This document shows, one piece after another, positions 19,007 through 28,910 of a DNA stretch of 64,000 bases; position 1 is the stretch's first letter; every line of letters begins with the position of its first letter. Under the pieces are notes generated by a model. It was not told the origin of the DNA. It was given only the letters and a program-made list of their open reading frames with translations, and ran no database searches. The position numbers and the translations under genes were made by a program. Origin of the DNA: an uncultured Prevotella sp. (GTDB lineage: Bacteria > Bacteroidota > Bacteroidia > Bacteroidales > Bacteroidaceae); NCBI GenBank assembly GCA_905236755.1, contig CAJOCR010000007.1, positions 35,882 through 99,881 of the forward strand, given 5' to 3'.

Positions 19007-21631
19007 TTAGAACTCCTGACCAAGGATGAAATGGAAGTTGCTTCCACCTCTGTTCCCTTGTGTGTTGTCCTTATCAAATCCGTAAGCCCAGTCAATACCC
19101 ATCATACCAACCATAGGCAAGAAGATGCGCACACCAACACCAGCTGAACGCTTCATGTCGAATGGGTTAAACTTCTTTGTATCGTTCCAGGCATTACCAC
19201 CCTCGAGGAATGCAAGACCGTAGATTGTTGTATTACCCAACATGAAAGGATAACGAAGTTCAAGAGTATAACGGTTGTAAGCATAGCTTGTGTAACCAAG
19301 AGAACCATTCTCGTAACCACGAAGACCAATAGTCTCCTCTGCATAACCAGTAGAGTATCCACTCATACCATCACCACCAACATAGAATGTCTCGAATGGA
19401 CTCTTCTTATACTTGTTGTAGCTACCCAGCAAACCAAGTTCTACACGAGTCATCAGCACAAAACATTTCTGACCTTCGGTAAGAGCGGTATAGGTCTTTG
19501 CCTTAAACTTCCATTTGTGGTATTCTATCCAACGGAACTTCTCCTGCTGCTCCAAATCGTATGTTGGTGAATAAGGGTCTGTTGCCAGGTTCTTGTAGTC
19601 TTTCTTATCCCAAGCACTCCATGGTGGAGTAACGGTTACGCTTGCCGAGAACTCAGAACCACGACGTGGGAACAACTGGTTATCTGTTGATGTACGGTTC
19701 AGAGACAAACCAAGGTTAATGTTGTTAGCCGCACCATTCTTCATCAAGAAATAATTCCAGTTCTTCAACTCATAACGCTGGTATGCCAACTGTAAAGACA
19801 AGGTAAAGTAGTCGTCAGGCCAACGAAGACGCTTACCCCATCCAAGGCTCACACCATACATCTGTATGTACTTATCTGGATCATAGTAGTTTTCGTAATT
19901 ATTATAAGCGTAGTTACCATAACCATAATAGTAGTTATAATAATTATTTGCATAAGAGCTATAGTATGTGCTTGACACATCTGACTGCTTACTATAGTAA
20001 ACACCTACACTAAACTGTACAGGACGCTTGCCACCAAACCAGTTTGTAGAGTAGCTTGCATTATAGCTCTGGTAGTAAGTACCATTGGTTTGTGCACCAA
20101 TAGAGAGAACCTCACCATCACCAATAGGCATGATACCACGATGTTCCTTATTTTTATTGAAGAGGTTGGCAATAGAGAAGTTGTTCAACTTCAAACCAAT
20201 ACGACCGATAACACCTGTCTGTCCCCAACCTAATGAGAACTCTATCTGGTCGTTACTCTTCTGTTCAAGATTCCAGTCAATATCTACTGTTCCGTTTTCT
20301 GCATCAGGAACAACGTTTGGATTAACCTTCTCTGGGTCGAAGTGTCCCATAGATGCCAACTCACGAGCTGAACGCATGATGGCCTCCTTAGAGAAAAGAT
20401 CACCTGGTTTTGTACGAAGCTCACGACGAACAACATTTTCATACAGACGATCATTACCATTAATACGCACATGGCTAAGATGAGCCTGCGGACCTTCAGT
20501 TACACGCATCTCAAGGTCGATAGAGTCGCCATCAATATTTATTTCTGTAGGAAGAACCTGTGAGAACACGTAACCATTGTTGTAATACAAGTTCCATACA
20601 GCATCATCATCTTCCTTAACACGCTTATCAAGCTTCTTCTGGTCGTAAACATCACCCTTTTTCATATTGAGCAACATCTGAAGACGTTCTGTTGGATAAA
20701 CGGTATTACCTACCCATTGTACATTACGCAGGTAATATTTCTGACCTTCCTCAAGCTTGACATAAATACTAACATGCTTATCGTCAACATTCCAAACAGA
20801 ATCAGCAAGGATTACAGCATCACGATAACCATTCTCATTGTATTTCTCAATAAGTTTCTTCTTGTCTTCGCTCCAACGCTCAGGAGTAAACTTCTTTGAC
20901 TTCAGGAAAGAAGAAAGCTTTCCTGCCTCATGAGTCTTGGCAAAAGCACCTTTGCGGAACAAACCACCTTTAATTTTTACTTTCGAAAGAGCACTATTAC
21001 CTTCAATAATGATGTCGCGAACCTTCATCTTCTCCTTTTTGTCAATATCAACATCAAGGATTACCTGATTCTTAGCAGTTACATCATCTCGCTGACGGAT
21101 CTGGATATCAGCGTTCTTGAAACCCTTATCATCAAAATACTTCTTTGCAAGAATCTTTGCACGGTCTATAATGTTAGGTGTTAGCTGCATACCCTTCATC
21201 AATCCGAGTTTCTGTTCCATATCCTCGCGCTCCTTCTTCTTCAGACCGAGGTAATTAATGTCTGAGATACGTGGACGAGTCTTTAATGCAATATGAAGAT
21301 AAATCTTACTACCTACGATAGAGTCTGCCGAGATAGCTACATCAGAGAATAAACCGTTCTTCCAATAGCGTTTCACAGCATCAGTAATCTGAGTACCTGG
21401 AACAGTAATTGTCTGTCCCACAGATAAACCAGAGATACCAGCTAAGACATAATCTTCGTAGCCTTCAACACCCGACACATTTATACCTCCGACTATCAAG
21501 TTCTGCGGAGTACCAGCATACGAGATATCGGGGTTAACTATCTTGTCCTGTGCAGAAGCACTAAGAGAAAACGCTGTTGCCAGCAGTAAGAGAAACTTTC
21601 GTATATTATTCATCTTCATGTGTAATTTCAT
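19007..21631 (-). CDS. bamA: Outer-membrane protein assembly factor BamA
   Basis: POTRA repeats and C-terminal Omp85 barrel 'RSAGVGVRIFLPMVGMMGIDWAYGFD...FHFILGQEF'. Confidence 0.93.
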   Translation of the reverse strand: MKLHMKMNNIRKFLLLLATAFSLSASAQDKIVNPDISYAGTPQNLIVGGINVSGVEGYEDYVLAGISGLSVGQTITVPGTQITDAVKRYWKNGLFSDVAISADSIVGSKIYLHIALKTRPRISDINYLGLKKKEREDMEQKLGLMKGMQLTPNIIDRAKILAKKYFDDKGFKNADIQIRQRDDVTAKNQVILDVDIDKKEKMKVRDIIIEGNSALSKVKIKGGLFRKGAFAKTHEAGKLSSFLKSKKFTPERWSEDKKKLIEKYNENGYRDAVILADSVWNVDDKHVSIYVKLEEGQKYYLRNVQWVGNTVYPTERLQMLLNMKKGDVYDQKKLDKRVKEDDDAVWNLYYNNGYVFSQVLPTEINIDGDSIDLEMRVTEGPQAHLSHVRINGNDRLYENVVRRELRTKPGDLFSKEAIMRSARELASMGHFDPEKVNPNVVPDAENGTVDIDWNLEQKSNDQIEFSLGWGQTGVIGRIGLKLNNFSIANLFNKNKEHRGIMPIGDGEVLSIGAQTNGTYYQSYNASYSTNWFGGKRPVQFSVGVYYSKQSDVSSTYYSSYANNYYNYYYGYGNYAYNNYENYYDPDKYIQMYGVSLGWGKRLRWPDDYFTLSLQLAYQRYELKNWNYFLMKNGAANNINLGLSLNRTSTDNQLFPRRGSEFSASVTVTPPWSAWDKKDYKNLATDPYSPTYDLEQQEKFRWIEYHKWKFKAKTYTALTEGQKCFVLMTRVELGLLGSYNKYKKSPFETFYVGGDGMSGYSTGYAEETIGLRGYENGSLGYTSYAYNRYTLELRYPFMLGNTTIYGLAFLEGGNAWNDTKKFNPFDMKRSAGVGVRIFLPMVGMMGIDWAYGFDKDNTQGNRGGSNFHFILGQEF

Positions 21632-22377
21632 TATATCTTATTTTCGGCACCCTCTACCTGTGCCTCGGTCTTTCCAAAACGACGCTGACGACTCTGATAA
21701 TCAGCAATAGCCTTATGAAGGTCTTCTTCCATGAAATCAGGCCAATATGTATCACAGAAATATAGTTCTGAATAAGCAATCTGCCAAAGCAGATAGTTAG
21801 ATATGCGCAACTCGCCACCTGTACGGATAAGCAAATCAGGGTCAGGCATAAACGAGGTCTGCATGTGTTTGCTCAGCAACTCTTCTGTTATATTTTCAGT
21901 CGAGAAATCAGCTTGTTCTTTCTTTTCTTCTATTATATTCTTGACAGCTTGTGTTATTTCCCAACGAGAACTATAACTCAAAGCCACAACCATAGTCATA
22001 GCTGTATTGTTCTTAGTATGCTCCTCGGTTTCACGCAATTTCTGCTGAACCTCTTTTGGCAAGCGGTTCATGTCACCAATAACTCGAAAACGAACATTAT
22101 TCTTCTGGAAAATTTCATCCTCCAGATTGGCAAGAACAAGTCCCATAAGAGCACTAACCTCAGCCTCTGGTCTTTTCCAGTTTTCTGTTGAGAAAGTATA
22201 AAGTGTGAGGTATTTAACACCCAAGCGTGTACATTCTGAGGTTATACGACGCACGGTATCAACTCCTGCCTGATGGCCGTAGCTTCTATCCTTTCCCCGT
22301 TCTGTTGCCCAACGTCCATTACCATCCATGGTGATGGCTATATGAGTTGGAATTCTGTTCATATCAAGTTCTGTCAT
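21631..22377 (-). CDS. uppS: Isoprenyl transferase (undecaprenyl diphosphate synthase)
   Basis: '[12 protein letters not shown]', '[15 protein letters not shown]', '[27 protein letters not shown]'. Confidence 0.95.
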   Translation of the reverse strand: MTELDMNRIPTHIAITMDGNGRWATERGKDRSYGHQAGVDTVRRITSECTRLGVKYLTLYTFSTENWKRPEAEVSALMGLVLANLEDEIFQKNNVRFRVIGDMNRLPKEVQQKLRETEEHTKNNTAMTMVVALSYSSRWEITQAVKNIIEEKKEQADFSTENITEELLSKHMQTSFMPDPDLLIRTGGELRISNYLLWQIAYSELYFCDTYWPDFMEEDLHKAIADYQSRQRRFGKTEAQVEGAENKI

Positions 22378-22381
22378 TTCT

Positions 22382-23053
22382 TTAGTCTTTATTACATGTC
22401 TTACACTTTGCTGCAAAACTATATGTCAACGACAGTTGCAACGTTGTGAAAGCATCTTTGTTCTTAAAAGCTCCAGAGCTTTTAATTGTATATGGGTCAA
22501 CAACTCCGTCGAGCTTATCGCTCATAGCGAAATGAATTCCCCATTCCAAGCCGAGATTTAATCTCTCAGCAATTTTATATTTAACACCTAATCCCAGAGG
22601 AATATTCATGGCAAACGTGTTGTTTGAGTCGCCTGTTACATAAGTGCCTCCAAGACCTATATATATATAAGGTGTAAATCGTTGGGCACCCCGATAGTCA
22701 AATCCTGTACCATAAGGCCAGAAATTATACTCATAGGAAACACTCACATCAACCATTGAACGACTGAAAGAATATTCAGTATTTTCTGGGTAGTATGTTT
22801 TCTCGTCCTTATAACTTCCCTTGAGCTTACCAACTGTTCCTGTTAGTTTCAAACCCATATAAGGGTTGAAGTTTCTACGAAGAACAACCGCTCCAGAAGG
22901 TTGAAGACATTTGGTGATGTTACTGTTGTAATCTCCAAGATAACCAACCAAGCCTGTACCTACTCCTACCTCCATGCGATACTCGTCATCAATCTGCGCA
23001 TTCATTTGAAGTGCAGCAACAAGCATTGTTATAAGCAAGAGTATTCTACGCAT
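22382..23053 (-). CDS. Outer-membrane beta-barrel protein (DUF6089/porin-like)
   Basis: Signal peptide, '[35 protein letters not shown]'. Confidence 0.7.
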   Translation of the reverse strand: MRRILLLITMLVAALQMNAQIDDEYRMEVGVGTGLVGYLGDYNSNITKCLQPSGAVVLRRNFNPYMGLKLTGTVGKLKGSYKDEKTYYPENTEYSFSRSMVDVSVSYEYNFWPYGTGFDYRGAQRFTPYIYIGLGGTYVTGDSNNTFAMNIPLGLGVKYKIAERLNLGLEWGIHFAMSDKLDGVVDPYTIKSSGAFKNKDAFTTLQLSLTYSFAAKCKTCNKD

Positions 23054-23077
23054 AGTTCATGGTTCTTAGGGTGTATA

Positions 23078-24469
23078 TTACTTAGAGTTAGTCCAAGTGA
23101 ATTTACATAGGCGACCTCGCCACACCTGTCCACTCTCACCACATATGAGCCACAGATAATTCTTACTATCAGCAGCAATAGTGAAAGTTGTTTTGCTTGA
23201 AGTGAACTTTGGCACAGTAACAGATGATTTTTGCCAGCTGATACCTCCATCAACACTCTGATAGAACTTATCAAATGCCTCATTGGTGCATGCCCCTTCG
23301 CCATCGCCACCGAAAGCTAACAGCATATCTCCATAACGAATAACCTGAAGATTAGCCAATCGAGGCAGCAGATTCTTTTTCTTACCATCAGTATAGCTGA
23401 ACCAGCTATTGGCAGGGGAATTTTCTGAGTTCTCCTCTACCTTACCGAGTACGGTAGCGAACCCATCTATAGCGTTGCTCTCTGAAGGATTTCCCACGAG
23501 AACAAGATGATTAGTATTATCATTTACGCGGGCAGCCTCGCTAACCAGAGCAACATCCTTTGAAGGCAGAGCAACATCTCCGTCAATAGTCTCTGCAGTC
23601 CACTCACTACCATCAATAGAAGACACAAGTGCATCATCTGTCAAGGCATAGAACTTTTCAGAACTTGCCCCAACAAGCTGCTTCACATTAGCATCAGCAA
23701 CAGTTGTCCAGTTCTCACCATCGGTAGATTTCAGCAGTTTACCCTCATTCAACAGATAAGCAACGTTGTTTCTTACGATAACGTTCTTATAAGCATCGAC
23801 AGCAAGAGCAACGTTAGGAGTAACCTCCTGCCAAGCAGCAAAATTATTTTCGCTGGCAGCATATACCTTTGCCTCTGTGCCGTCATTACCGAAAACAAAC
23901 ATTTTTCCGTTCAGGCTCACAGCCTTCATGCTCGTAAGAGTTGTCAACTTATCAACATTAGCATAAGTGTTGCCCCATGCAAAAGAGTCGGCTTTCTCCT
24001 TGTGCACATTCACCTTAACGTTGTAAGTACGATACGACATACCGTCCTGTGAATAAACAGTCATCTCACGAGGATTAGTGAAGTCAATACCCTGAGAAGT
24101 GCTGTAATAGAATATAGAATCGCTATCATCATCCTTATACACCACAACGCCACTGTTCTTAGTACCAACAGAAGGCAATACAGCAGTAACCTTCACATTT
24201 GAAGGCAAAGAATCAGAATTATAGATCAAGCCATTAACCTGATCAATATAAAAACGATACGCACTAACAGAAATAGTACCAGAATAAATGCTATCTGAAC
24301 CATCATGAGCTGTAGTGGTCAGATCAGCATTAATTGTACTTATCGAAAAACTTGTTATGGCTGTATCGCCATAATAAGTAGTATTATTATCATCATCATT
24401 TCCCAGACATGAGGCAAAAAGCACAACAGTCAACAAAAGGGTGGTTAAGGATAAAATATTCCTCTTCAT
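23078..24469 (-). CDS. Lipoprotein with DUF6242-like beta-propeller domain
   Basis: Lipobox 'VVLFASCLGNDDDN'; WD/sialidase-like repeats 'LLKSTDGENWTTVADANV'. Confidence 0.6.
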   Translation of the reverse strand: MKRNILSLTTLLLTVVLFASCLGNDDDNNTTYYGDTAITSFSISTINADLTTTAHDGSDSIYSGTISVSAYRFYIDQVNGLIYNSDSLPSNVKVTAVLPSVGTKNSGVVVYKDDDSDSIFYYSTSQGIDFTNPREMTVYSQDGMSYRTYNVKVNVHKEKADSFAWGNTYANVDKLTTLTSMKAVSLNGKMFVFGNDGTEAKVYAASENNFAAWQEVTPNVALAVDAYKNVIVRNNVAYLLNEGKLLKSTDGENWTTVADANVKQLVGASSEKFYALTDDALVSSIDGSEWTAETIDGDVALPSKDVALVSEAARVNDNTNHLVLVGNPSESNAIDGFATVLGKVEENSENSPANSWFSYTDGKKKNLLPRLANLQVIRYGDMLLAFGGDGEGACTNEAFDKFYQSVDGGISWQKSSVTVPKFTSSKTTFTIAADSKNYLWLICGESGQVWRGRLCKFTWTNSK

Positions 24470-24683
24470 TATTTCGTTAAAATTATTTTTGCTTGCAAAT
24501 TTAAGGAGAATTCCTCAAATTGGGATAAAATTCCACCTATTATTATGCAAAATAATGATTATTCGTTGTTTTTTTAAGTTTGTTTTACGTTATATTCTTT
24601 GTTTTTCAAGAGTATTGATAAATAATTGCATAAAAAAAGGGTGACGCGAATCGCTCGCACCAACCTTTATCTCTCAATTTTCA

Positions 24684-24779
24684 TTAACGCACATTGCTAT
24701 TTTTCAAAGCTATAATGCTCAGTATTGTCAACGCTGCGGCAAACAAGAGCAATATACCTGTTTCCTGATCTACTAACAT
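24684..24779 (-). CDS. 31-aa predicted single-TM small protein
   Basis: Minus strand ORF MLVDQETGILLLFAAALTILSIIALKNSNVR*; upstream AAGAAGG RBS-like sequence and consensus promoter; missed by the 60-aa ORF cutoff. Confidence 0.55.
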   Translation of the reverse strand: MLVDQETGILLLFAAALTILSIIALKNSNVR

Positions 24780-24845
24780 AACTTTTACCTTCTTTCTTTC
24801 TATAAAACCAATCCACTAACGAAAAATCGTTATTAAAACGAGGTG

Positions 24846-24878
24846 CAAAAGTAATTATTCCAGTCATTTACAGCAAAA
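24846..24878 (-). promoter_or_regulatory. Bacteroidota-type promoter for the 31-aa ORF
   Basis: Minus strand TTTTG-N20-TACTTTTG. Confidence 0.6.
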
Positions 24879-24966
24879 TAAGCCACGTATTTTCACCAAC
24901 AAACACTATTTTTTTGACCTAAATCAAAGACGCAATTAATTTTACTTTCACAAAACAACATCTCAA

Positions 24967-25010
24967 TATAGACGCATTATAGAGGCATTATAGAGGAAAT
25001 ATAAAGGCAC
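24967..25010. repeat. 11-nt period imperfect tandem array (4 units)
   Basis: tatagacgcat|tatagaggcat|tatagaggaaa|tataaaggcac. Confidence 0.85.
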
Positions 25011-25074
25011 AACACCCGACTTTTGTACAGAAAAACTCATCAACCCACAAATTCACAAACTCATAAACTCACAT

Positions 25075-25112
25075 AAAAAAAGAGTTCACTCCGTAATGGA
25101 ATGAACTCTTTA
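25075..25112. terminator. Rho-independent terminator downstream of pckA
   Basis: aaagagttcactcc-gtaat-ggaatgaactcttt stem-loop. Confidence 0.75.
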
Positions 25113-25162
25113 TATTTATCTCTGTAAGCAATTGCCAGAGGCAATCACCTGTAGAATCGAGA

Positions 25163-26764
25163 TTAGAGCTGTGGACCAGCAGCAACGAGAGCCTTACCAG
25201 CCTCGTTTGTCTCGTACTTCTTGAAGTTCTTGATGAAACGAGCAGCAAGATCCTTAGCCTTCTCTTCCCACTCAGAAGCGTTAGCGTATGTATCGCGTGG
25301 GTCGAGGATAGCTGGGTTAACGTTAGGAAGAGCTGTAGGAACCTCGAAGTCGAACATAGGGATCTTCTTAGTCTCAGCCTTCAAGATAGAACCATCGAGG
25401 ATAGCGTCGATGATACCACGTGTATCAGGGATAGAGATACGCTTACCTGTACCGTTCCAACCTGTATTTACGAGGTATGCCTTAGCACCACTCTTCTCCA
25501 TCTTCTTAACGAGCTCCTGAGCATACTTTGTTGGGTGAAGCTCGAGGAATGCCTGACCGAAGCAAGCAGAGAAAGTAGGAGTTGGCTCAGTAATACCACG
25601 CTCTGTACCAGCAAGCTTAGCTGTGAAACCAGAGAGGAAGTAGTACTGTGTCTGAGCAGGTGTCAGAATAGATACTGGAGGCAATACACCGAATGCATCA
25701 GCTGAAAGGAAGATAACGTTCTTAGCAGCTGGAGCAGATGAACCTGGCTGGATGTTGTTGATGTGGTTGATTGGATAAGAAACACGAGTGTTCTCAGTAA
25801 CAGTCTTATCTGCGAAGTCGATAGTACCATCAGCAGCAACAGTTACGTTCTCGAGAAGAGCGTTACGCTTGATAGCACCATAGATATCAGGCTCGTTTTC
25901 CTTAGAAAGGTTGATAACCTTAGCATAGCAACCACCCTCGAGGTTGAATACGCCTTCATCATCCCATCCGTGCTCGTCATCACCGATAAGGCGACGCTTT
26001 GGATCAGTTGACAAAGTAGTCTTACCTGTACCAGAGAGACCGAAGAAGATAGCTGTATTCTCACCGTTCATATCGCAGTTAGCAGAGCAGTGCATAGAAG
26101 CGATACCCTGAAGTGGCAAGAAGTAGTTCTGCATAGAGAACATACCCTTCTTCATTTCACCACCATACCATGTGTTGATGATAACCTGCTCACGAGAAGT
26201 AGTGTTGAAAGCAACACAAGTCTCTGAGTTCAAACCAAGCTCCTTATAGTTCTCTACCTTAGCCTTAGAAGCGTTGTAGATAACGAAGTTTGGCTCGAAG
26301 TTAGCAAGTTCTTCCTCTGTTGGCTGGATGAACATATTTGTAACGAAGTGAGCCTGCCATGCTACCTCAACGATGAAGCGAACAGCAAGACGAGTAGCCT
26401 TGTTAGCACCGCAGAAAGCATCAACTACGTAAAGGTTCTTATTGCAAAGCTCCTTAACAGCGAGGTCCTTAACCTTACCCCAAACTTCTTCGCTCATTGG
26501 GTGGTTATCGTTCTTATACTCCTCAGTTGTCCACCATACCTTATCGTGAGACTGTGCATCGTCAACGATGTACTTGTCCTTGGGAGAACGACCTGTGAAG
26601 ATACCTGTCATTACGTTAACAGCACCGAGTTCTGTTACCTGACCAACCTCGAAACCTTCGAGACCTGCCTTTGTCTCCTCCTCGAACAATTTCTCATAAG
26701 AAGGATTGTGAGCGATTACTGTAGAACCAGTAATGCCATACTTTGTCAAATCCAAATTTGCCAT
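25163..26764 (-). CDS. pckA: Phosphoenolpyruvate carboxykinase (ATP)
   Basis: '[43 protein letters not shown]'. Confidence 0.97.
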   Translation of the reverse strand: MANLDLTKYGITGSTVIAHNPSYEKLFEEETKAGLEGFEVGQVTELGAVNVMTGIFTGRSPKDKYIVDDAQSHDKVWWTTEEYKNDNHPMSEEVWGKVKDLAVKELCNKNLYVVDAFCGANKATRLAVRFIVEVAWQAHFVTNMFIQPTEEELANFEPNFVIYNASKAKVENYKELGLNSETCVAFNTTSREQVIINTWYGGEMKKGMFSMQNYFLPLQGIASMHCSANCDMNGENTAIFFGLSGTGKTTLSTDPKRRLIGDDEHGWDDEGVFNLEGGCYAKVINLSKENEPDIYGAIKRNALLENVTVAADGTIDFADKTVTENTRVSYPINHINNIQPGSSAPAAKNVIFLSADAFGVLPPVSILTPAQTQYYFLSGFTAKLAGTERGITEPTPTFSACFGQAFLELHPTKYAQELVKKMEKSGAKAYLVNTGWNGTGKRISIPDTRGIIDAILDGSILKAETKKIPMFDFEVPTALPNVNPAILDPRDTYANASEWEEKAKDLAARFIKNFKKYETNEAGKALVAAGPQL

Positions 26765-27071
26765 TGTTTTAAAAATGTATTTAAGTTGTGAACTAATTCC
26801 TTTTACCTGAGTGATAAAACATCACTTTTCTATTTACCGCCCGCAAAGATATAGAAAAAGTGTCGAAACACCAACTTTTGCAAATAGAAAAAAGCAAGAC
26901 TAAAACCTTTTTTGGTTAAAGAATACAAAATAATAAAACTATCCAACTCATTTGCAAAACTCACTTTGCAAAACGCTGTTCATATTTAAATAGGTGGTAT
27001 TAAAACGCATATTTATTTTGATATTTCACCATTTTACAGTAATTTTGCGCCGAACAAACGCTATTTTTTGT

Positions 27072-27731
27072 ATGAAAGTTATTAATTTTTCCGAACAAAA
27101 CAGCATCATCAACCAGTACATGGCAGAGATGCGTGATGTTGAATATCAAAAGAATCGTCTTCTTTTCCGTAACAACATTGAACGCATTGGCGAATTCGAA
27201 GCTTTCGAGATTTCTAAAACCCTGGATTACAAGGCAAAAGATATCGCTACCCCTCTTGGTATCGCAAAGGTAAATGTACCTACCGACAAGGTTGTATTAG
27301 CAACCATTTTCCGTGCAGGTCTTCCTTTTCACAATGGCTTTCTGAAGATTTTTGACAATGCCGGCAACGCTTTCGTTTCTGCTTATCGTGAATACAAAGA
27401 CGAAGCACACCACGAGGTAGGCATTCACGTTGAATATCTTGCCACACCAAGCATCGATGAAAAAACTCTCATCATCGCCGACCCAATGCTTGCAACTGGT
27501 GGCAGCATGGAATTAGGTTATAAAGCTTTCCTTACAAAAGGAACACCTAAAAAAATACATGTTTGTTGCGTAATAGCTACACCTGAGGGTATTGAGCACA
27601 TCAAGAAAACCTTCCCTGAGGACAAGACAACTATCTGGTGTGCAGCCATAGACCCAGGCATGAACGAACACAAATATATCGTTCCTGGCTTTGGCGACGC
27701 AGGCGACCTTTGTTATGGAGATAAGCTATAG
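27072..27731 (+). CDS. upp: Uracil phosphoribosyltransferase
   Basis: 'TIFRAGLPFHNGFL', 'LIIADPMLATGGSM', 'VPGFGDAGDLCYG'. Confidence 0.9.
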   Translation: MKVINFSEQNSIINQYMAEMRDVEYQKNRLLFRNNIERIGEFEAFEISKTLDYKAKDIATPLGIAKVNVPTDKVVLATIFRAGLPFHNGFLKIFDNAGNAFVSAYREYKDEAHHEVGIHVEYLATPSIDEKTLIIADPMLATGGSMELGYKAFLTKGTPKKIHVCCVIATPEGIEHIKKTFPEDKTTIWCAAIDPGMNEHKYIVPGFGDAGDLCYGDKL

Positions 27732-27842
27732 TAAATGTGGAATTAATAATAAAGCGCAAAGCGCAAAAAAACAAAAAATTCTTCATTAAAGAATCGCACG
27801 AAGTACGACTAATTTAAAATTCATAATTCGTAATTCATAATA

Positions 27843-27884
27843 AAAAATATTCCCCTCCCATTACAAACGGGAGGGGAATATTTT
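27843..27884. terminator. Bidirectional terminator between upp and korB
   Basis: aaaaaatattcccctccc-attacaaac-gggaggggaatatttt. Confidence 0.8.
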
Positions 27885-28890
27885 ATTCTACTGTCCATAC
27901 ATCATTCGTTTCGAGAAGTTCGGCAAATGTGTGGTAGTTCTTCTTTTCTTTCACTTCATTCAACTGCATATTCAGCGCTTCATCGTAAGTAGGAGCGGCT
28001 ACATCACGAATAACACCTAAGGCTACAGGGAAACCATGTTCATTATCCATCATGGCTAATTTCAGTTGCAAGGTATCATCTTCGCAATGAGCATCGTGAA
28101 CAAGAATATCATCTATCGTCACACCATTTTCGCCTATCTTAACCACTTTTAAGCCAAAGCCTTCCTGCATGAGTCCAAACTCATTATTCTCGCCAAAGAC
28201 TAGAGGCTTTCCATGCTCAACATAAATAGCATTCTTAGCACGTCCTTCCTTGGTATAAATAGGCTCGTAACAGCCATTATTGAAAATCATACAGTTCTGT
28301 AACACCTCAACAACCGAAGCGCCCTTATGATGATAAGCTGCCTTAAGCACCTCTATCGTATGATTACCATCGTTAGCCACAGTACGCGCAAAGAAATGGC
28401 CTCGTGCGCCAAATGCCAGCTCGGCTGGGCGGAACGGATCTTCTACTGTACCATAAGGACTCGACTTTGACACGAAGCCACGAGGACTTGTTGGCGAATA
28501 CTGTCCTTTTGTAAGACCGTAGATACGGTTGTTGAGCAATATCATATTGATATCTATATTACGGCGGTTGGCGTGAATAAAGTGATTACCACCAATAGCC
28601 AAACCGTCGCCATCGCCTGAAATCTGCCACACGGTAAGATTTGGATTCACCACCTTCACACCTGTAGCTATTGCTGCTGCACGACCATGAATAGTCTGCA
28701 TGGCATAAGTATTCATGTAATAAGGCAGGCGACTTGAACAGCCAATACCGCTGATTACCGCTGTCTCATAAGGAGGAACGCCCAGTTCCGCCATTGCTTT
28801 CTGTAAGGAAGCAAGAAAAAAATGATCTCCACATCCAGGACACCAGCGAGGCTGTCCCTTCTTGAAATCTTTTGCTGTATATTCTGACAT
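27883..28890 (-). CDS. 2-oxoacid:ferredoxin oxidoreductase beta subunit
   Basis: 'RWCPGCGDHFFLASLQKAMAELG', TPP motif 'WQISGDGDGLAIGGNHFIHANRRNIDINMILLNN'. Confidence 0.92.
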   Translation of the reverse strand: MSEYTAKDFKKGQPRWCPGCGDHFFLASLQKAMAELGVPPYETAVISGIGCSSRLPYYMNTYAMQTIHGRAAAIATGVKVVNPNLTVWQISGDGDGLAIGGNHFIHANRRNIDINMILLNNRIYGLTKGQYSPTSPRGFVSKSSPYGTVEDPFRPAELAFGARGHFFARTVANDGNHTIEVLKAAYHHKGASVVEVLQNCMIFNNGCYEPIYTKEGRAKNAIYVEHGKPLVFGENNEFGLMQEGFGLKVVKIGENGVTIDDILVHDAHCEDDTLQLKLAMMDNEHGFPVALGVIRDVAAPTYDEALNMQLNEVKEKKNYHTFAELLETNDVWTVE

Positions 28891-28910
28891 TGTATTATTC
28901 TTTTTCTATT

